A DNA stretch of 64,000 nucleotides from Arachis hypogaea. Its lineage: Eukaryota > Streptophyta > Magnoliopsida > Fabales > Fabaceae. Under the pieces are notes generated by a model. It searched no databases and had not been told where the DNA came from. It saw nothing but the letters and a program-made list of their open reading frames with translations. Numbering within the stretch: the first letter of the stretch is position 1; the number at the start of each line of letters is the position of its first letter. The translations under genes were made by a program, and so were the position numbers. Of the stretch, positions 21,435 to 34,025 are shown piece by piece. Where the stretch lies: assembly GCF_003086295.3 (NCBI RefSeq), contig NC_092045.1, forward strand, positions 24,494,890-24,558,889, given 5' to 3'.

Positions 21435-24400
21435 TGATGCACCACTAATTCGCGGTACATCTTGTGCTTAATTGAGTGGATTTTATCTACTATTCTCACA
21501 CTTATTCATGTAAATTGCATGTTTTACATTTTCCTTCCTAATTTTGTGCTATGATTGAAAACATGTTTCTTTGGTCTTAATTTAGCTAATTTTAATCCTC
21601 TCTTATTACCATTCGATGCCATGATATGTGTGTTAAGTATTTTCAGAGATTACATGGCAGGAATGGCTTAGAGGATGGAAAGGAAGCATGCAAAAGTGGA
21701 AGTGTTGAGTTAAGAAATTAACTAAATTAATTAGTGATGACAAATATTATTTTTGGGCAAAATAAATAATTAGTGTTGATTAATTATAATTTCATATTAC
21801 TAATTATTTATTGTTACAGGCCAAAATTTGAATTATAGCCCAAATAAAATGGAAAATAAAACAAGGCTGCTGGGCTGGTTAAACAAACAAAGCCCAAATC
21901 AAACAGGTTGCTTAATGGATGTCTGATCCAAGTCCGAGTTGATTTCAATTCCCTCCAACTTGATCTCACATCACAAGCAACGTTCACCTCTATGTGTGGG
22001 TCAGAAATTCAAAATGGTGAGAAAGAGAGAAAGAACTTCTTCCCTAAGCAAATCACCAAAGAAGCAAGAAAGAGAGAGATTATGCTTGAAAGGTAGATGT
22101 CAAATCAGTGAGATCAAACCAAATTAAGCTTAAGAAAAGATTAAAGGTAACCTATTTCCTCTTGCATGCATCAGATCTTCTTCTCTTCTTTCTAACTCTC
22201 TGCAAGTCCGAAAATGGCATACAAGAGAAAGTTGCTTTCTGCCCTAATTTGCTGTGTATCTACGGTCACAAGTGATTCTTAGGGACCAAGTAGCTTTTGA
22301 ATGGTTCAGATTCAGTTGATCATTGGAAGACTTTTGTGGTTGCTGTATTATGGCTTTCGGTCAAGATAGAGAAGTCAGAAGCAAAGTTTCCACTCTGATG
22401 CTTAATGAGAAAAAGTGAACGGCTGGGTTGGTGAAGCTCAGTGTCCAAGAAGTTGACCTAGGGTGAGCAACCAAGAAACATGCAAGGAGATAAAAAGAAG
22501 ATTTCCGCTCATTCAGAACCAAGGAGAGAAAACCAGAGTTTGGTGAATAGTATTCTGTAAAGAAGTTCCTCTACTTGGATAATGTTTTCTTTCAAAGAAG
22601 TATTCGGCCAATACTGAAGAACTGTATCTGAGGTTTGCAAATCTGGTTTTGCATATAGAAAAGAGGCTATTGATGAAGTCAATCTCCTTCATGTTTTACA
22701 GATTGTGATGTACTTTTCTATGTTTATTTTTCTGTAATATCTTGTGAGAAAATGCATAAGTGAGAAAGCTCAAGTAAAAGCCATGAGTGGAAAAAGGTTG
22801 AGTGATACACTTGAGAGAAAAGCCTAGAGTTATTTCAGATTTCTTTAGGTTGGTTATGTGTCTTGTACCTGTTAGGTATCCCTTTCTTAGTTGGGTTAGC
22901 ACTAAGAGTGAAGAGTTAGGTATTAGCATAGCCAATGTCAAGTTAGGTTAGAACTTGAGTGTGAAATTGGTGTATGTAATACTTTTAACTATAGTGGAAA
23001 TTCCTCCATTGTTGTGGAGGAGACTGGACGTAAGTTGCATAGCACAAGGCAACTGAACCAGGATATATACTGGTGTTAGCTTTTCTCTTCTCTCTTGTGT
23101 TCTGTTTTCTGATATTCATGAGACAAAAATAAATTGTCTCATAAAATTATGCTGCTGAGTACAAACAGAAGCAGAATTGAAAGTTTGCTTAAAAAGGGTC
23201 ATAACAACAACTTAAAAGGAAGGCATAGATTCAACCCCTCTTCTCTAAGCCTACCACAACCTTCAGGAAGGAATACAAGAAGCTGAAAGAACTGTAAAGC
23301 TGTCAGCTCTGACCTCTTCGCACTCAATCAATCATAACTTGAGCTACAAAGGTCCAAATGAGGGGGTTCTAGTTGCGTTGGAAAGCTAACATCCGGGGCT
23401 TCACAACGATTTATAATTTTCCATAGTTTCCTAGCTGTTATGCGATGCATACGCGTGAATGATGCATATGCGTGGATAGTGCAGCAAACAAGCGACGCAT
23501 ACGCGTGAGCGACACGTACGCATGACAGAGCCACGTGCTGGACGTATTAGAAATTGCTGGAGGCAATTTCTGGGCTATTTTTGGTCTAATTTTTGGCCCA
23601 GAAACACAGATTAGAGGCTGCAGAGTGGAGGAATCAAGGGAGACACTTCTCATTCACAGAATTTTAGGTTTAGATGTAGTTTTCTAGAGAGAGAGGCTCT
23701 CTCTTCTCTCTTAGGTTTTAGGATTTTAGGATTAGCGTTTCTTAAATTCAGATTTCTATCTTGCTTTAATTTAGTTTTCTTCCACTCCTATTTGTTCTAG
23801 TAGTTTAGTTTATTTAACTTCTCTTGTTGATCTATTTATTCTACAATTTAGTTTATGAACTCTTCATGTTAGATTGATTTTCCTTTTTATGCAATTTAAA
23901 GTATTTCATGTTTATTGCTTCTTCTATTATTTGTTATCATTGATTTTGCAATTGTTGGTTTTAGATTTAATATTCTCTTATTAATTTTCTATGTTTTTAT
24001 GTTATGCCCTCCAAGTACTTGATAAAATGCTTAGAAGGATGTTAGAGTAGGATTTTATATTCTTGGCTTGGGATGGTAACTTAGGAACTCTTGAGTTACT
24101 AATGTCCATGTAATTGATGATTGGGAGCCATTACTCTAGTTCTCACTAATTGAATTGGTGGAGAGCTAGGACTTATGGACTTGGATTGATATAGCTCATT
24201 TAACTTTCCTTTACTACTAGTTAGAGGATGACTTAATGGGATTGATCATTGTCAATTCTCATGTTGTGGTTAGTGATAAGAATAGAGATCCTTGACCACC
24301 AAACCTTGCCAAAACCTTTTTATCATTTGAATTTCCTTGCAATTTACTTTTCTTGTTTTCTTATTCAAAAATCCCAAAATATACAATCTCATAACCAATA

Positions 24401-24584
24401 ATAAACTACACTTCCCTGCAATTCCTTGAGAGACAACCCAAGGTTTAAATACTTCGATTTATTTTATTGGATTTGCTTTAGTGACAACCAAATTTTTGTA
24501 CGAAAGGATTCTTGTTGGTTTAGAAGCTATACTTCAACGAGAATATATTTGTGAATTCTACACCACACTAAAGTTTGTTCATCA
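21435..24584 (+). mobile_element. Gypsy-type solo LTR, itself interrupted by a copia-type solo LTR
   Basis: It starts TGATGCACCACTAATTCG and ends GTTCATCA, matching (as the inverse) the LTR at 6536-8016 of the left-hand gypsy-like element. The flanks are GACTA (21430-21434) and AACTA (24585-24589), a 4-of-5 target duplication. Without the inserted LTR and its duplicated target it is about 1.58 kb. It contains the ACGCGT cluster at 23440-23545. No internal retroelement sequence is present, so it is a solo LTR. It lies inside MULE1. Confidence 0.85.
21703..23265 (+). mobile_element. Copia-type solo LTR, TSD GGAAG
   Basis: A 1563-bp LTR starts TGTTGAGTTAAGAAATT and ends CACAACCTTCA. It is flanked by perfect GGAAG duplications (21698-21702 and 23266-23270). 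The near-end sequence TTCAACCCCTCTTCTCTAAG resembles long LTRs of SIRE/Maximus-type copia elements; that family name is inference. It is inserted in the gypsy solo LTR. Short ORFs inside it are not genes. Confidence 0.85.
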
Positions 24585-24885
24585 AACTATCACAAAACTA
24601 GACGGCAGCAGCAACCACACCATTCTAACACTGGTGCTATGCTCTAAAAGTTAGTTGTCGTTGCCAAGTACCCATTAAAAGTTGATCTTATCAAATTGTC
24701 CACAGCAATGCTCTCACCTCCCATCATAGTTTCAGAAAGCTTCAATTAAGAGGAAGAAAAAGTAAAGTAAGAAGAAGAGAAATGCAATCTAGATAATTGG
24801 GAATGAATTATGATTTTATAATGGGATAAAGACTAAATTAGGTCCAATTGCAATTTTGTCATGTCATTTAATCGTTGAAAACTTC
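24585..24885. other. MULE1 interior right of the solo LTR
   Basis: About 300 bp with no recognisable gene, leading into the inner right TIR of MULE1 at about 24886. Confidence 0.4.
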
Positions 24886-24957
24886 CAACGTGGTAAGGAA
24901 TAGTTACATCAATATTTCGTCAGCTGAATTAGCATAAAAAATGAACTCAGAAACTAG

Positions 24958-25151
24958 GGAAATTCTACTATGCTGAAGGAGGATTCCTTCCTCAGGTGCT
25001 GAAGCATGTGTGTTAAATTAGGAAGGTGTACGCGTGTATTTTTCAGTATGAAGGTGACTTTGAACTTTGATAAGTTACAAACAATGGCTGCAGAAGTTGG
25101 ACTCACAATAGCAGGCTTTGTCTAGTAATTAACCGTAGAAAAATTATAATC
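24958..25151 (+). repeat. Left terminal inverted repeat of MULE2
   Basis: Inverse partner at 44205-44393. The outer end reads GGAAATTCTACTATGCTGAA and the inner end AACCGTAGAAAAATTATAATC. Confidence 0.75.
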
Positions 25152-27164
25152 TTGATGTTAAAATTTTATAATCACAAATAATATTAAATATATTTAGAGT
25201 ATTCATGGGTATTTTTTATTGTGTGGGCTTGGGCTTATGTTGAAGTAAATATATAAGTGGGTTTGGTATGTATGAAGTGTGCCAAATATGTTGCATTGAT
25301 AGATTAAAAAAAACATTTCACACAGCCTATATGATGTGAATGGCGTGCCTTTGTTCCTGACCAAAAAAACAAGGAGATGCTTTACTTTGAGTTTTTATCC
25401 CACTTCATGAGCCTCTCATCCTTCTCCAACACCACATCAGAGAAGAGAGACATCAATAAACCCTGGCAGCCACTGAACCCCATGCCCCCACCTTCTTCAT
25501 TACCGTCGGTGTTGCTTGAACTGAGACTGCCGATTCACGTTCGGTCTCGATGACGTCCATAGAAAAGACCGAGTTTGTTTGTTTTGTGCTATTGCTGCCG
25601 TCGTCGAGTTTCTCGCCGGCACCTGTCGTTTCTCCGTCGTGATCTTCTTCTCAGTGAAGTGGGGGTTTGTTCTCTCCTGGAAAAATCTCTCCCTTCAAGC
25701 GCACTCTTTCTCTCTAAGCTAACATAGTCGCACGGTGGAGATCTCTGCTTGCGGTCATCCGTGTTGTCATTGGTGTTGTGTTCGTTCTCTCCTCGACGTG
25801 GCTGTGTCTCTCTTAAAGTTCTCCCCATCTCGAAGCTCAGTCTTTTTCACCACTGGTAAGCCTCCACCGGTTCTTAGTTAATTTTAATTTTGCTCTGACT
25901 CTTGATTTGATGCTAGTTTTTTGGTTGAATGTTGATTGTTGAGTTGGTTCTGAGTTATTATTACTCATGACTTAATTGTTGTTGATTTTTGTTAATTTTT
26001 CTGAGTTTAATGTGTTTTCTTAGTGATTAAATCCTTCCTTGAAATTGTTCTTAAGGATGGCTTAGAATTATACTCATCATGATTCATGGAACTGATGCGG
26101 CAGGAAGTCTTAGTGTATATTATATATGTATTCAGATTTATTTTTTTGTAAAATTAACATTCGATTTAACTTTATGCAAAGTTATAGGAATAGAATTTTC
26201 AAACACAATGACGATTGGGATCATTTTTCAAATTTTTACAAACATAAAAGGATTATATGCAGCATGATTCATAAGCTCATTTAGCGTATTTACTGTTTTT
26301 TGAATTATTTAATATTCCTGTCTTGTTGTATGAACTTGTTTGTGAAATTTTAATTGCAAATTTTGGCCAAGTTGTTGAAGGAAATTGTGAAATTTTAAAT
26401 TTTATTAGTCTAAAAAGCATGAAAATTAAATAGTTGAACTTATATATTGCGTTTTTAAGGATTTCATATTATATTTAATTAAATTGGTTCAAACACAGTT
26501 CGATCTCGAATAGATCATTGAACCATTGAAAAGTCACTTGAAAGGTTACTTGATACGTTCAGTTCCCACAAGCTTGTGATAGGTGTGAGGAACAGACATT
26601 GGGGGTTCATCGATAGAGGGTTTAGTGGTCATCAACCAAAGTGACGTGATGTCGGTGGGCGAAAATGCTTTTCCTAGACTTTACTTTCTACATTTGGGGA
26701 CCGCGGAGGACACCCAGTATGAGGTAAGCATTCAGTCTACATTGTTGTGTAAGCTATTAATCCTTTTTATTATAGTGTTGTTGAATAAGTCAGAGCATCT
26801 CAATAGCCGAAGCCATCAGGAAAAAGTTGGGAGAGAATAGGTAAGAGGTGAATTAGTGACACTAATCATGGGGTGGTTGGGTTCTGCTCTACTAGAGGAA
26901 AAAGTTAGGTTTTGGGAATTATAATTGTTGTGTGAAAGTGAAATAGGGTGAGTTGAACAGGTTTGATTGGTGCGTGGAGAGCATTAGAGTTGTGTTAATT
27001 TTTATAATAAGGATACGTAACAACAGAAAGTACTAAAAGTTTTTGTTATATGAGTTGTAGTAATTTAAATTAATAGTTGTAAAAATCGAACTGCAGCTTG
27101 GTGCAGAGCATGGTAGGGCATATTGTATTCTGTTATTATCTTATGTGTGTTTACGGATGTCCAG
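25152..27164 (+). other. Upstream region of the MULE2 transposase
   Basis: 25152-25390 is AT-rich. 25390-25855 is unusually GC- and pyrimidine-rich and ends in CACTGGTAAGC, a good 5' splice site, so it looks like a 5' untranslated first exon. 26610-26722 could be a further short exon, ending GTATGAGGTAAGC. The rest appears to be intron-like. The ORFs here have no recognisable domain. Confidence 0.4.
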
Positions 27165-29390
27165 ATGGATGATGGTCCTAGTGAAGGAGTTGGCGAAGGT
27201 GAGGGTGATGCTTGTGGGACATATGTCGATCCGAAATGGTAATTTACTAATGATAATAAGAGCTTTGAGGATGATGATGAGGATGACATGGTTCAGCATG
27301 GAGATGTTGATGGGTTAAGCGTGGCTGATTTACTAAAATAGGCTTGGGACAGAGTTGATGATGCCTATGAATTTTACCGCAAATATGGAAGATGTCATGG
27401 ATTTGGGGTGTGGAAGGGTGATTCTGGCAAAGATTGCGATGGAAAGTTGGTGAGATATCAATTTTTTCCAATAGAGAAGGACTAAGAGAGACTAAACACT
27501 ACAATAAAATAGACAGATAGAGGATGCACAAACCAGAGACCTAAACTGGCTGCCAAGCAAAGTTGTCGGTGTACTTGGACAAGAATGAGAATAACTGGAA
27601 GGTAAGGAAAGTAGTGACGGAGTACAATCATGAATTAGCACCTGTTCGGATGGTACACTTGATAGCAAGTCACCGTAAATTAAATGAGGCAGCTAAGGCG
27701 CAGATAGATGGGATGCATGCGCATGGAATCGCAACGTCAAAGATACTGGGATATATGGCTGGGGTGGCCGGATGGTACTCCTTGCTTGGGTTCTTGAAGA
27801 AAGATGCATATAACTATGCTGACAAGGCGAAGCGAGCGAAATTAGTGGATGGTGATGCAAATGCAGCCCTAGTATATCTTGAAGAAAAGGCTGGTTCGGA
27901 CCCGATGTCAGTTGTAAGGTACAACTTGACTGCAGATGAAAGGCTGGGGAATTCAATATGGGCTGATGGTGCAAGCCGATCAGACTACCAATACTTCGGC
28001 AATGTGTTGGCCTTCGACTCTACTTACAGGAAAAACAAGTACAAGAGGCCCGTTGTTATTTTCTCTAGTGTAAATAACCACAAGCAAACGAAAATTTTTG
28101 GGTTTGGGTTGTTGATGGATGAAAGTGTTTCCTCTTATCGTTGGATGTTAGAGAATCTTTTAGAGGTGATGTGTCGGAAGAAGCCATTAGTAGTTGTAAC
28201 AGACGGAGATAAAGCGATGATTAAGTTTTTCAAGGAAGTTTTACCTGAAGCGACACACCGGTTGTGTGCATGGTATGTGGAGAGGAATGTTACCTTTAAC
28301 GTGAAAGACGAGAATTTAAAGGTCTTGTTTAAGCGGTGGCTATACTCGGAGATGGAGATTGCCGAATTTAAGGCGGATTGGGAGGATGCGCTTGAGTAGT
28401 TTGGCCTAAAGGATAGTTTGTGGGCCAACCAAATGCATGAGAAGAGAAAAATGTGGGAAAATGCATACCTATGCGACAAGTTTTGTGCGGGATTTCAAAC
28501 GACATCACACTATGAGGGGATTAATGCATTCGTCAACAAGTTCTCCAAGTCAACCCACAGTATACTTAAGATGATCCAGAACTTGAAAATAGTAGTACGC
28601 GAATACAGAAACAAGGAAATTCTCCTCCAATTCAACTCCATACACATTGTGCCTGTGATGACCACTTGTCTCAAATCAATTGAGTCTGCTGCTGCAAGGG
28701 TGTATACGAAGGAGGTGTTTTCGGATGTGAAGAAGGAAATAGAAAAGGTTGGAGCTGTTAACCTAGTGAGGAAAAGGAGGTGCCTTAACACCATGGTGTA
28801 CACTTTAGAGGAGTATAGAAAACCGAACATGCACATAATGGCATGTTTTGGTAGGATGTCGGGGAAACTAGAATGCCAGTGTAACATTTGGTGAAAAAAT
28901 GGGTATCTTTTTAGGCATATATGTTCTTCGTGATGAAAGCTGAGCACCTTGCAAAGATTCCAAAACCCTTAGTTTTGAAGCGATGGAGATTGGATGCAAA
29001 ATCTCCGAACAAATATGTTGAGATTGGGAGGAGTCAAGCAAGAGGGGTTACTTACTACGCCATGGTGCACTATATTCTGCATCACAGTGGCTGTTTTTTC
29101 TTGGGGCACATAACTTAGCGATGTTTTGCAAGGCAATTGATGGAATAGTTAGCCTGTGTGAAATCCTAGAGGCAGATCGTAAGTTTCGTACTTCAAGAGA
29201 TGGGATAAAGGATGCGTAGGGTGTTGTTAAGGACCCAGAGGTTGCGAAATCAAAAGGAGCAACACAGATAGCAAAGACTGTGCATAAGAAGGGTAGGCGC
29301 TGCACCTGTTGCAAGCGCACTGGGTACACAAAGAGGAAATGTCCCGAAAGAAGGACCAGAAAGAGCCCTCGAGCAGAGAACAATTATGTC
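27165..29390 (+). pseudogene. FAR1-type MULE transposase (decayed)
   Basis: Domain order matches FAR1/FHY3-related transposases. An acidic N-terminus starts at the ATG at 27165. The FAR1 DNA-binding domain follows, with AYEFYRKYGRCHGFGV (about 27365-27415) and, after a frameshift and stops, TGCQAKLSVYLDKN and VRKVVTEYNHELAP. The MULE transposase domain (about 28000-28330) has FDSTYRKNKYKRPVVIF, VVTDGDKAMIKFF and HRLCAWYVERN; the first two carry the catalytic Asp residues. A single in-frame TAG (28397-28399) separates this from the next open part (28418-28894), which continues in the same frame to a SWIM-like region, LECQCNIW then FRHI. The usual SWIM Cys pair is partly lost. A CCHC-like knuckle, CTCCKRTGYTKRKC, follows at about 29301-29342. 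The longest intact part is 278 residues (27563-28399), but stops and frameshifts make the whole inactive. Confidence 0.85.
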
Positions 29391-30203
29391 GATCCTTCGC
29401 AAACGGAGGTACATGTAGTTATAACACATCTTGAGTTAAATGTTGTTGTACTTACCCGTGCGAAATATAATTAGATATTTTTCAGTAACTTACTTATTTC
29501 ATTACATTTCAATTCAATTGTGGTTGACACTTCTGGTATTGTGGTTTTTATTTGGTGCCGCTAATGTTAGTTTTTGAGCTTAGACCCGAGATGATGTAGG
29601 CGTCACACTTGCATATAAAAGGCGAAAGACTGTAGACATTGTAGACCTTTAAACCGTTACCTCAAGCAACTATGACCTCCATTCAGGTGAAAAGAAATCC
29701 GAGACACCACCCAAAACGGATTGGGAGCAAGAGGTAAGGTTAACAGATGGGTTTGGATTATATTGAGCTTGAATTGAGTTGTTTTGGTTGCTGCATATTG
29801 TGCCTGATTTATTGAGTTTGACTTATGTTCTCATATTTATGCACCTAAGTTGAATTTGATTGTTGTTGCTGTTGCTATAGGTGATGGAGTTATTCCACCA
29901 AGTTCAGGCAGGTTCCAACGTAGACATAATAAATAAGGGTATATAGGATGGTGGTTAGAGCACTTACCTTGCTGAGCATCATGGTATATGCATTTAGGAC
30001 CTTATGTGGACTGGGGTAAGTTTTTAGCACGTGGTCACTAATTTTACCTTTTATATATTTTATCATTATTACATTGTGTCTTTGTCGAATCACTTGCACA
30101 ACATTGGACATTAATCTTACCTTAACTCTATGTTGCACAAATTATGTCATCTATTTTTCAATGCACTTGCATAACATTTTTAATATGCTGGGTTAATTGT
30201 GAT
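29391..30203. other. MULE2 interior downstream of the transposase
   Basis: One possible small 3' exon reads VKRNPRHHPKRIGSKR at 29687-29735, between a TTCAG acceptor and a GTAAGG donor. It would be the last basic tail of the FAR1-like product. Otherwise AT-rich and empty. Confidence 0.4.
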
Positions 30204-30825
30204 TAGGAGTGGCAAACGGGTCTAAACCCACCGGGCCAGCCCGCGTAACCCGCCAAAAAAGGCGGGTTGGGCTGAAAAATTAGGACCGCCAAATAGTAAA
30301 AGCATGCCTAACCCGCAGCGCTTAAACGGCGGGCTTTGGCGGGGCGGGACGGGCTTAGTATTTTTTTAGTAAGGGGTATTTTTACAATTTTTTGGCCAAA
30401 ATCCAACTTCTCCCAACCCAACTTACAAGAGAATGAAGATGAAAATTGAGAGTTTTGGATTATATTTATTTTGTTTTAGAGACAATATTTATAATTATGT
30501 TTTGAATTATGTTTATTTTGTTTTGGAAACAATATTTATAATTACAAAGACTTTAATGTTTGTGAATATGAAAATTATAATTTGTTTATACTTTTAGAAG
30601 TTATAATAGTTAAAAGTAAAAAATAAGAGAGATTTTTTTATGCCTTTATATATATTATTTAATAGTTAAAAGTAAAAAAAAAAAGAGGATATTTGGCGAG
30701 CTTAGTCCGCTGGCCCGCCAGCCCGCTGTTAGGCGGGGCGGGCTAGGATTCTGGGACTGCCTCAATAGGCGGGGCGGGGCGGACTTCTGGCGGGGCGGGG
30801 CGGGCTTCCCCGCTTGCCACCCCTA
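30204..30825. mobile_element. Non-autonomous hAT element with GC-rich ends, TSD ATTGTGAT
   Basis: The left end is TAGGAGTGGCAAACGGG and the inverse of the right end is TAGGGGTGGCAAGCGGG. The 8-bp duplication ATTGTGAT is perfect (30196-30203 and 30826-30833), the hallmark of hAT insertion. The ends are dense in GGCGGG and CCCGCC runs and the centre is AT-rich. It has no coding capacity and is the same type as 9076-9569. Confidence 0.9.
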
Positions 30826-31943
30826 ATTGTGATACAATAAAATTGATCACATTAATCATGCCTCTGAAGTCATAATTGTGAATTCTATTCATTATATATT
30901 CTGTCGTTATCTTTTCATTTGCCAAAACTTAAAAAATGTGAATCGAAGACATTTATTAGAAACTAGGTATGCTAACAGGATGAAGGGGAGAATTCTTCCT
31001 GCTTTCACATGAAGCGGTTGGCTTCTTGAATTGTGGTAGCGTTATAGGGACTAAGAGTTTGAACCCAAAAAATTTTAAAAGATTGTTCACAGCAGCATAA
31101 AATTAATCACTCAAGATGTTCATTTAATTATGTAAAATAGCATGGAATAAAATTGTATTATTTAAAATTAACTACTCATAAGAAGGTAAGAGATTGAGAT
31201 ATAGCTAAAACTAATGGCTCATTCAAAAACTTGTATCTACTATAATTCCTCGCGTGTATCTACGTTTTTGACTAAAAGAGTTCCTTCTCATGTTTCACAA
31301 TAAAAGAATATGCGTATATTTATTTAAATACATTTATATTATTTTCAAATTAAAAGAATATACTTATTTAAAATAATAAGTATGTTTATTTAAATTTCAA
31401 AAAATTTAAAATAATAAGAGTATGTTTATTTAAATTATTAAAATTTAAAATTTTAAATAAACCTACTCATATTAATTTTAGTTTTTATTTAAAATAATAC
31501 GAATATGTTTATTTAAATTAAAAAATTAAAATAATAAGAGTACATTTATTTAAAACATTTTAATTTAAAAATAATATAAGTGTATTTATTCGTTGGTTAA
31601 AAATTAACAACCGTTATTTTTTTTAAATTGAGTAAATATAATTAATCATATGAGTACAATAATATAAATACATAAAATTTTATAAATCATTAATTTAAAT
31701 TATATCTATTTATATAAGATAGGCAGTGTTTGTTGTACATATAATTAAATACACTGAAACTAAATAAGGCATAACCAAAATACATAGTTGCACCTATTAA
31801 TGCCTGTGAATGTTATACGTTACATTTGACACCGAACAATGTACCCAGGGACTATAATATATCCAAAATACAACCCATATAGCAATAGACAGAAATTAAT
31901 ACAAAAGAATTTTCGCTCGCTGGGTACAGTGTGATCTTTAGGA
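30826..31943. other. AT-rich MULE2 interior with imperfect tandem repeats
   Basis: No gene seen. From about 31310 to 31600 a unit of roughly 60-70 bp, containing AATAATAAGAGTATGTTTATT and TTTAAATT-like strings, recurs four to six times in imperfect form. Confidence 0.55.
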
Positions 31944-34025
31944 CTAGATAGTGAGACTTTGACTAGGTGAGGGTGTCTTGGCAGATTCTTTCTCATTGTC
32001 TTTCTGCTTCCTACTAGAGCGGTTCATGATATGATCCCAATGCGCCATTGCCTTGCAAGATATTGCACGAGCTATTGGATTATGACACCCTATCACCAAG
32101 TCTAGAGCCAACCGCATCCTAGTTTGGTCATTGACATCTTGTTTCATAAAAATCATGTTTTACTAGTGTAGCAAATACCTTTTTACTTTAACAAACACGG
32201 AAGAAGTATTGAAGTTTAGCATAGTTATCTCTAGTATGAAGTCACAATACAACCACGATTGCATCATCCATTAAGCGACCCACAAACCGCAATCATTACT
32301 TCCGTGGTTTTGCTGCCCCACAGTGGGCTCTTCTACATCGTACGTCGACGGATGCGGTTTTAGATGCTCAGGTTTCCGCCAAAAGTGATTGTCCTCCAAC
32401 ATAGTCTCTATGAAGAAGGCCTGCAAATGAATGAGCAAATTAACTAAATGACACAATGTCCACGGTTTTGATTTAATGGATGAAGCGTCCACCATGACAG
32501 TTAAAATTACCACGTATTTCATTTGTGCAATTTTTGTATCATAATCTAAGGTGCTTTTTGCAGAATCAAGATACACCAATCTGCAGTAGACTAGGTCCAC
32601 TATTATTAAGTACCAATGACCCTCCCGATGCAAAGGAATATATATCTGCCAATGAATAGAGAAGAGTGAATGAAGCCAATTGATAGTGATGGTCTCTTTA
32701 CGTATATTAGCGATAGGCTTATAGTTATGTATGATAATTATTGATAGGCATACCCGCATTAACTCATCAGCAAATCCCATAAATTGAGTTCGAATGAACT
32801 CGAATGTATCAATGCTGTGGTTCACAGGACTGAGAGCAATTTGCTGTTATAATCAAAAGAAAAAGGTAGGTGAGTTGACCGTAGCCATGGTCCATCATGG
32901 TTAAACTATCATTTCCTATACACTAAAGATGGTTACCGCAAAGGTTGCGGGTAGTATGACATGGTGACAACATATACGGCGAACTCCAACCCTCTAAAGT
33001 TCATCCCGATGGGTGGCCGGAAGACCAGGTCCAAGCACTAGTCAACCAAAAAAAAGTATGACGTGGTCAACACGTACAAAATTCTACGTAGAAAGTCAAT
33101 GGTTGCATGAGAAGTGTTGAATAGGTTTCAAACGTCACCTGAGGCATCTCTTCAACTACATGAGTAGGACTGTAGGTGTGGTATGTGAACGGCGACCCAG
33201 GTGTAGTCTGTCTAATTGCTAACATGGGAGGAGGGCTCATGCTCATCACATGTTAACTTCCGCTAGCTACAAAAGATAAGATACAGGCTTACATCTCAGG
33301 AAAACAAGTTGACACATTCATAACCCAGAACAAAATATACACACTAAAGGCTGTTGAAGTATCTTTAAGGCTGGGGACTTTGAACCCTCTGCAGAAGCCT
33401 TTTTCTTACTCCGTCGTTGACGCGACGAAGATGGTTTTGCCTTTCCATTGGATGACGTTACATCGGCCGACTCCTTAGCATCGTTGTTTTCTTTCATTGG
33501 CTTCAAGGTCTGACCCTTGGCGAGGGCCACATTAGTAGGTGTTGGTTTTGCCGCCAAGGCTATTGTCTCAGCCAGTATTCTTATCTACTCACACTGACTC
33601 TTCAAGATGGCCTTCGTGGTCTCGTTATCACTGAGAATGTGCTGCGGCGAAATATTCTAAGAGTTTAACATTATGTTTTTTTTTATTCTAAAAAAAGTGA
33701 GTACACTCTCTGCAAAGTCTAAATGTCTTCAAAATACTCCCATATTTACCTCCTCGATCTTGTCTAGCACGCGGAGGAAATGGTCTTCCATGATGCTTCT
33801 GTCGAGCCCGTCAGTCCCTTTCAGAACCTTGCTGCAACCAAATAAGACAAAAAACCATGAAACTAGTACTTTTATTTAGACTATATTAACACAACAGAAC
33901 AAGAAGAATGTGAAAATAAACTGTTATTATACCTGGTTGTAGAGGCATTGACATCAACAGCTTCGGCTATTTTTGCCTTCAACTTCTCCATCACCTTTTC
34001 CACACATTGTAGGGGTTGCTCCATT
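31944..34025 (-). pseudogene. Ulp1-like C48 cysteine protease gene of MULE2
   Basis: This multi-exon-looking gene reads on the minus strand. A start-like exon lies near 34025-33945 (MEQPLQCVEKVMEKLKAK). Further segments follow at about 33835-33750, 33557-33350 (Lys/Ser-rich, low complexity) and 33249-33067. The catalytic part (32825-32271) has GHWYLIIVDLVYCRLVYLDS, with the His and Asp of the C48 triad. It continues to GQQNHGSNDCGLWVA, with the oxyanion Gln and the nucleophile Cys. A C-terminal piece (32156-31944) starts MIFMKQDVNDQTRMRLALDL. Known Ulp1 enzymes cleave SUMO or related modifiers; a substrate here is unknown. The catalytic segment is a single open frame with all key residues, so this part is better preserved than the transposase. 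A complete frame across exons was not established. Confidence 0.75.

Noticed and set aside
25589..25828. 79-residue minus-strand Arg-rich ORF
   Set aside because: Antisense to a likely leader exon of the MULE2 transposase; low complexity.
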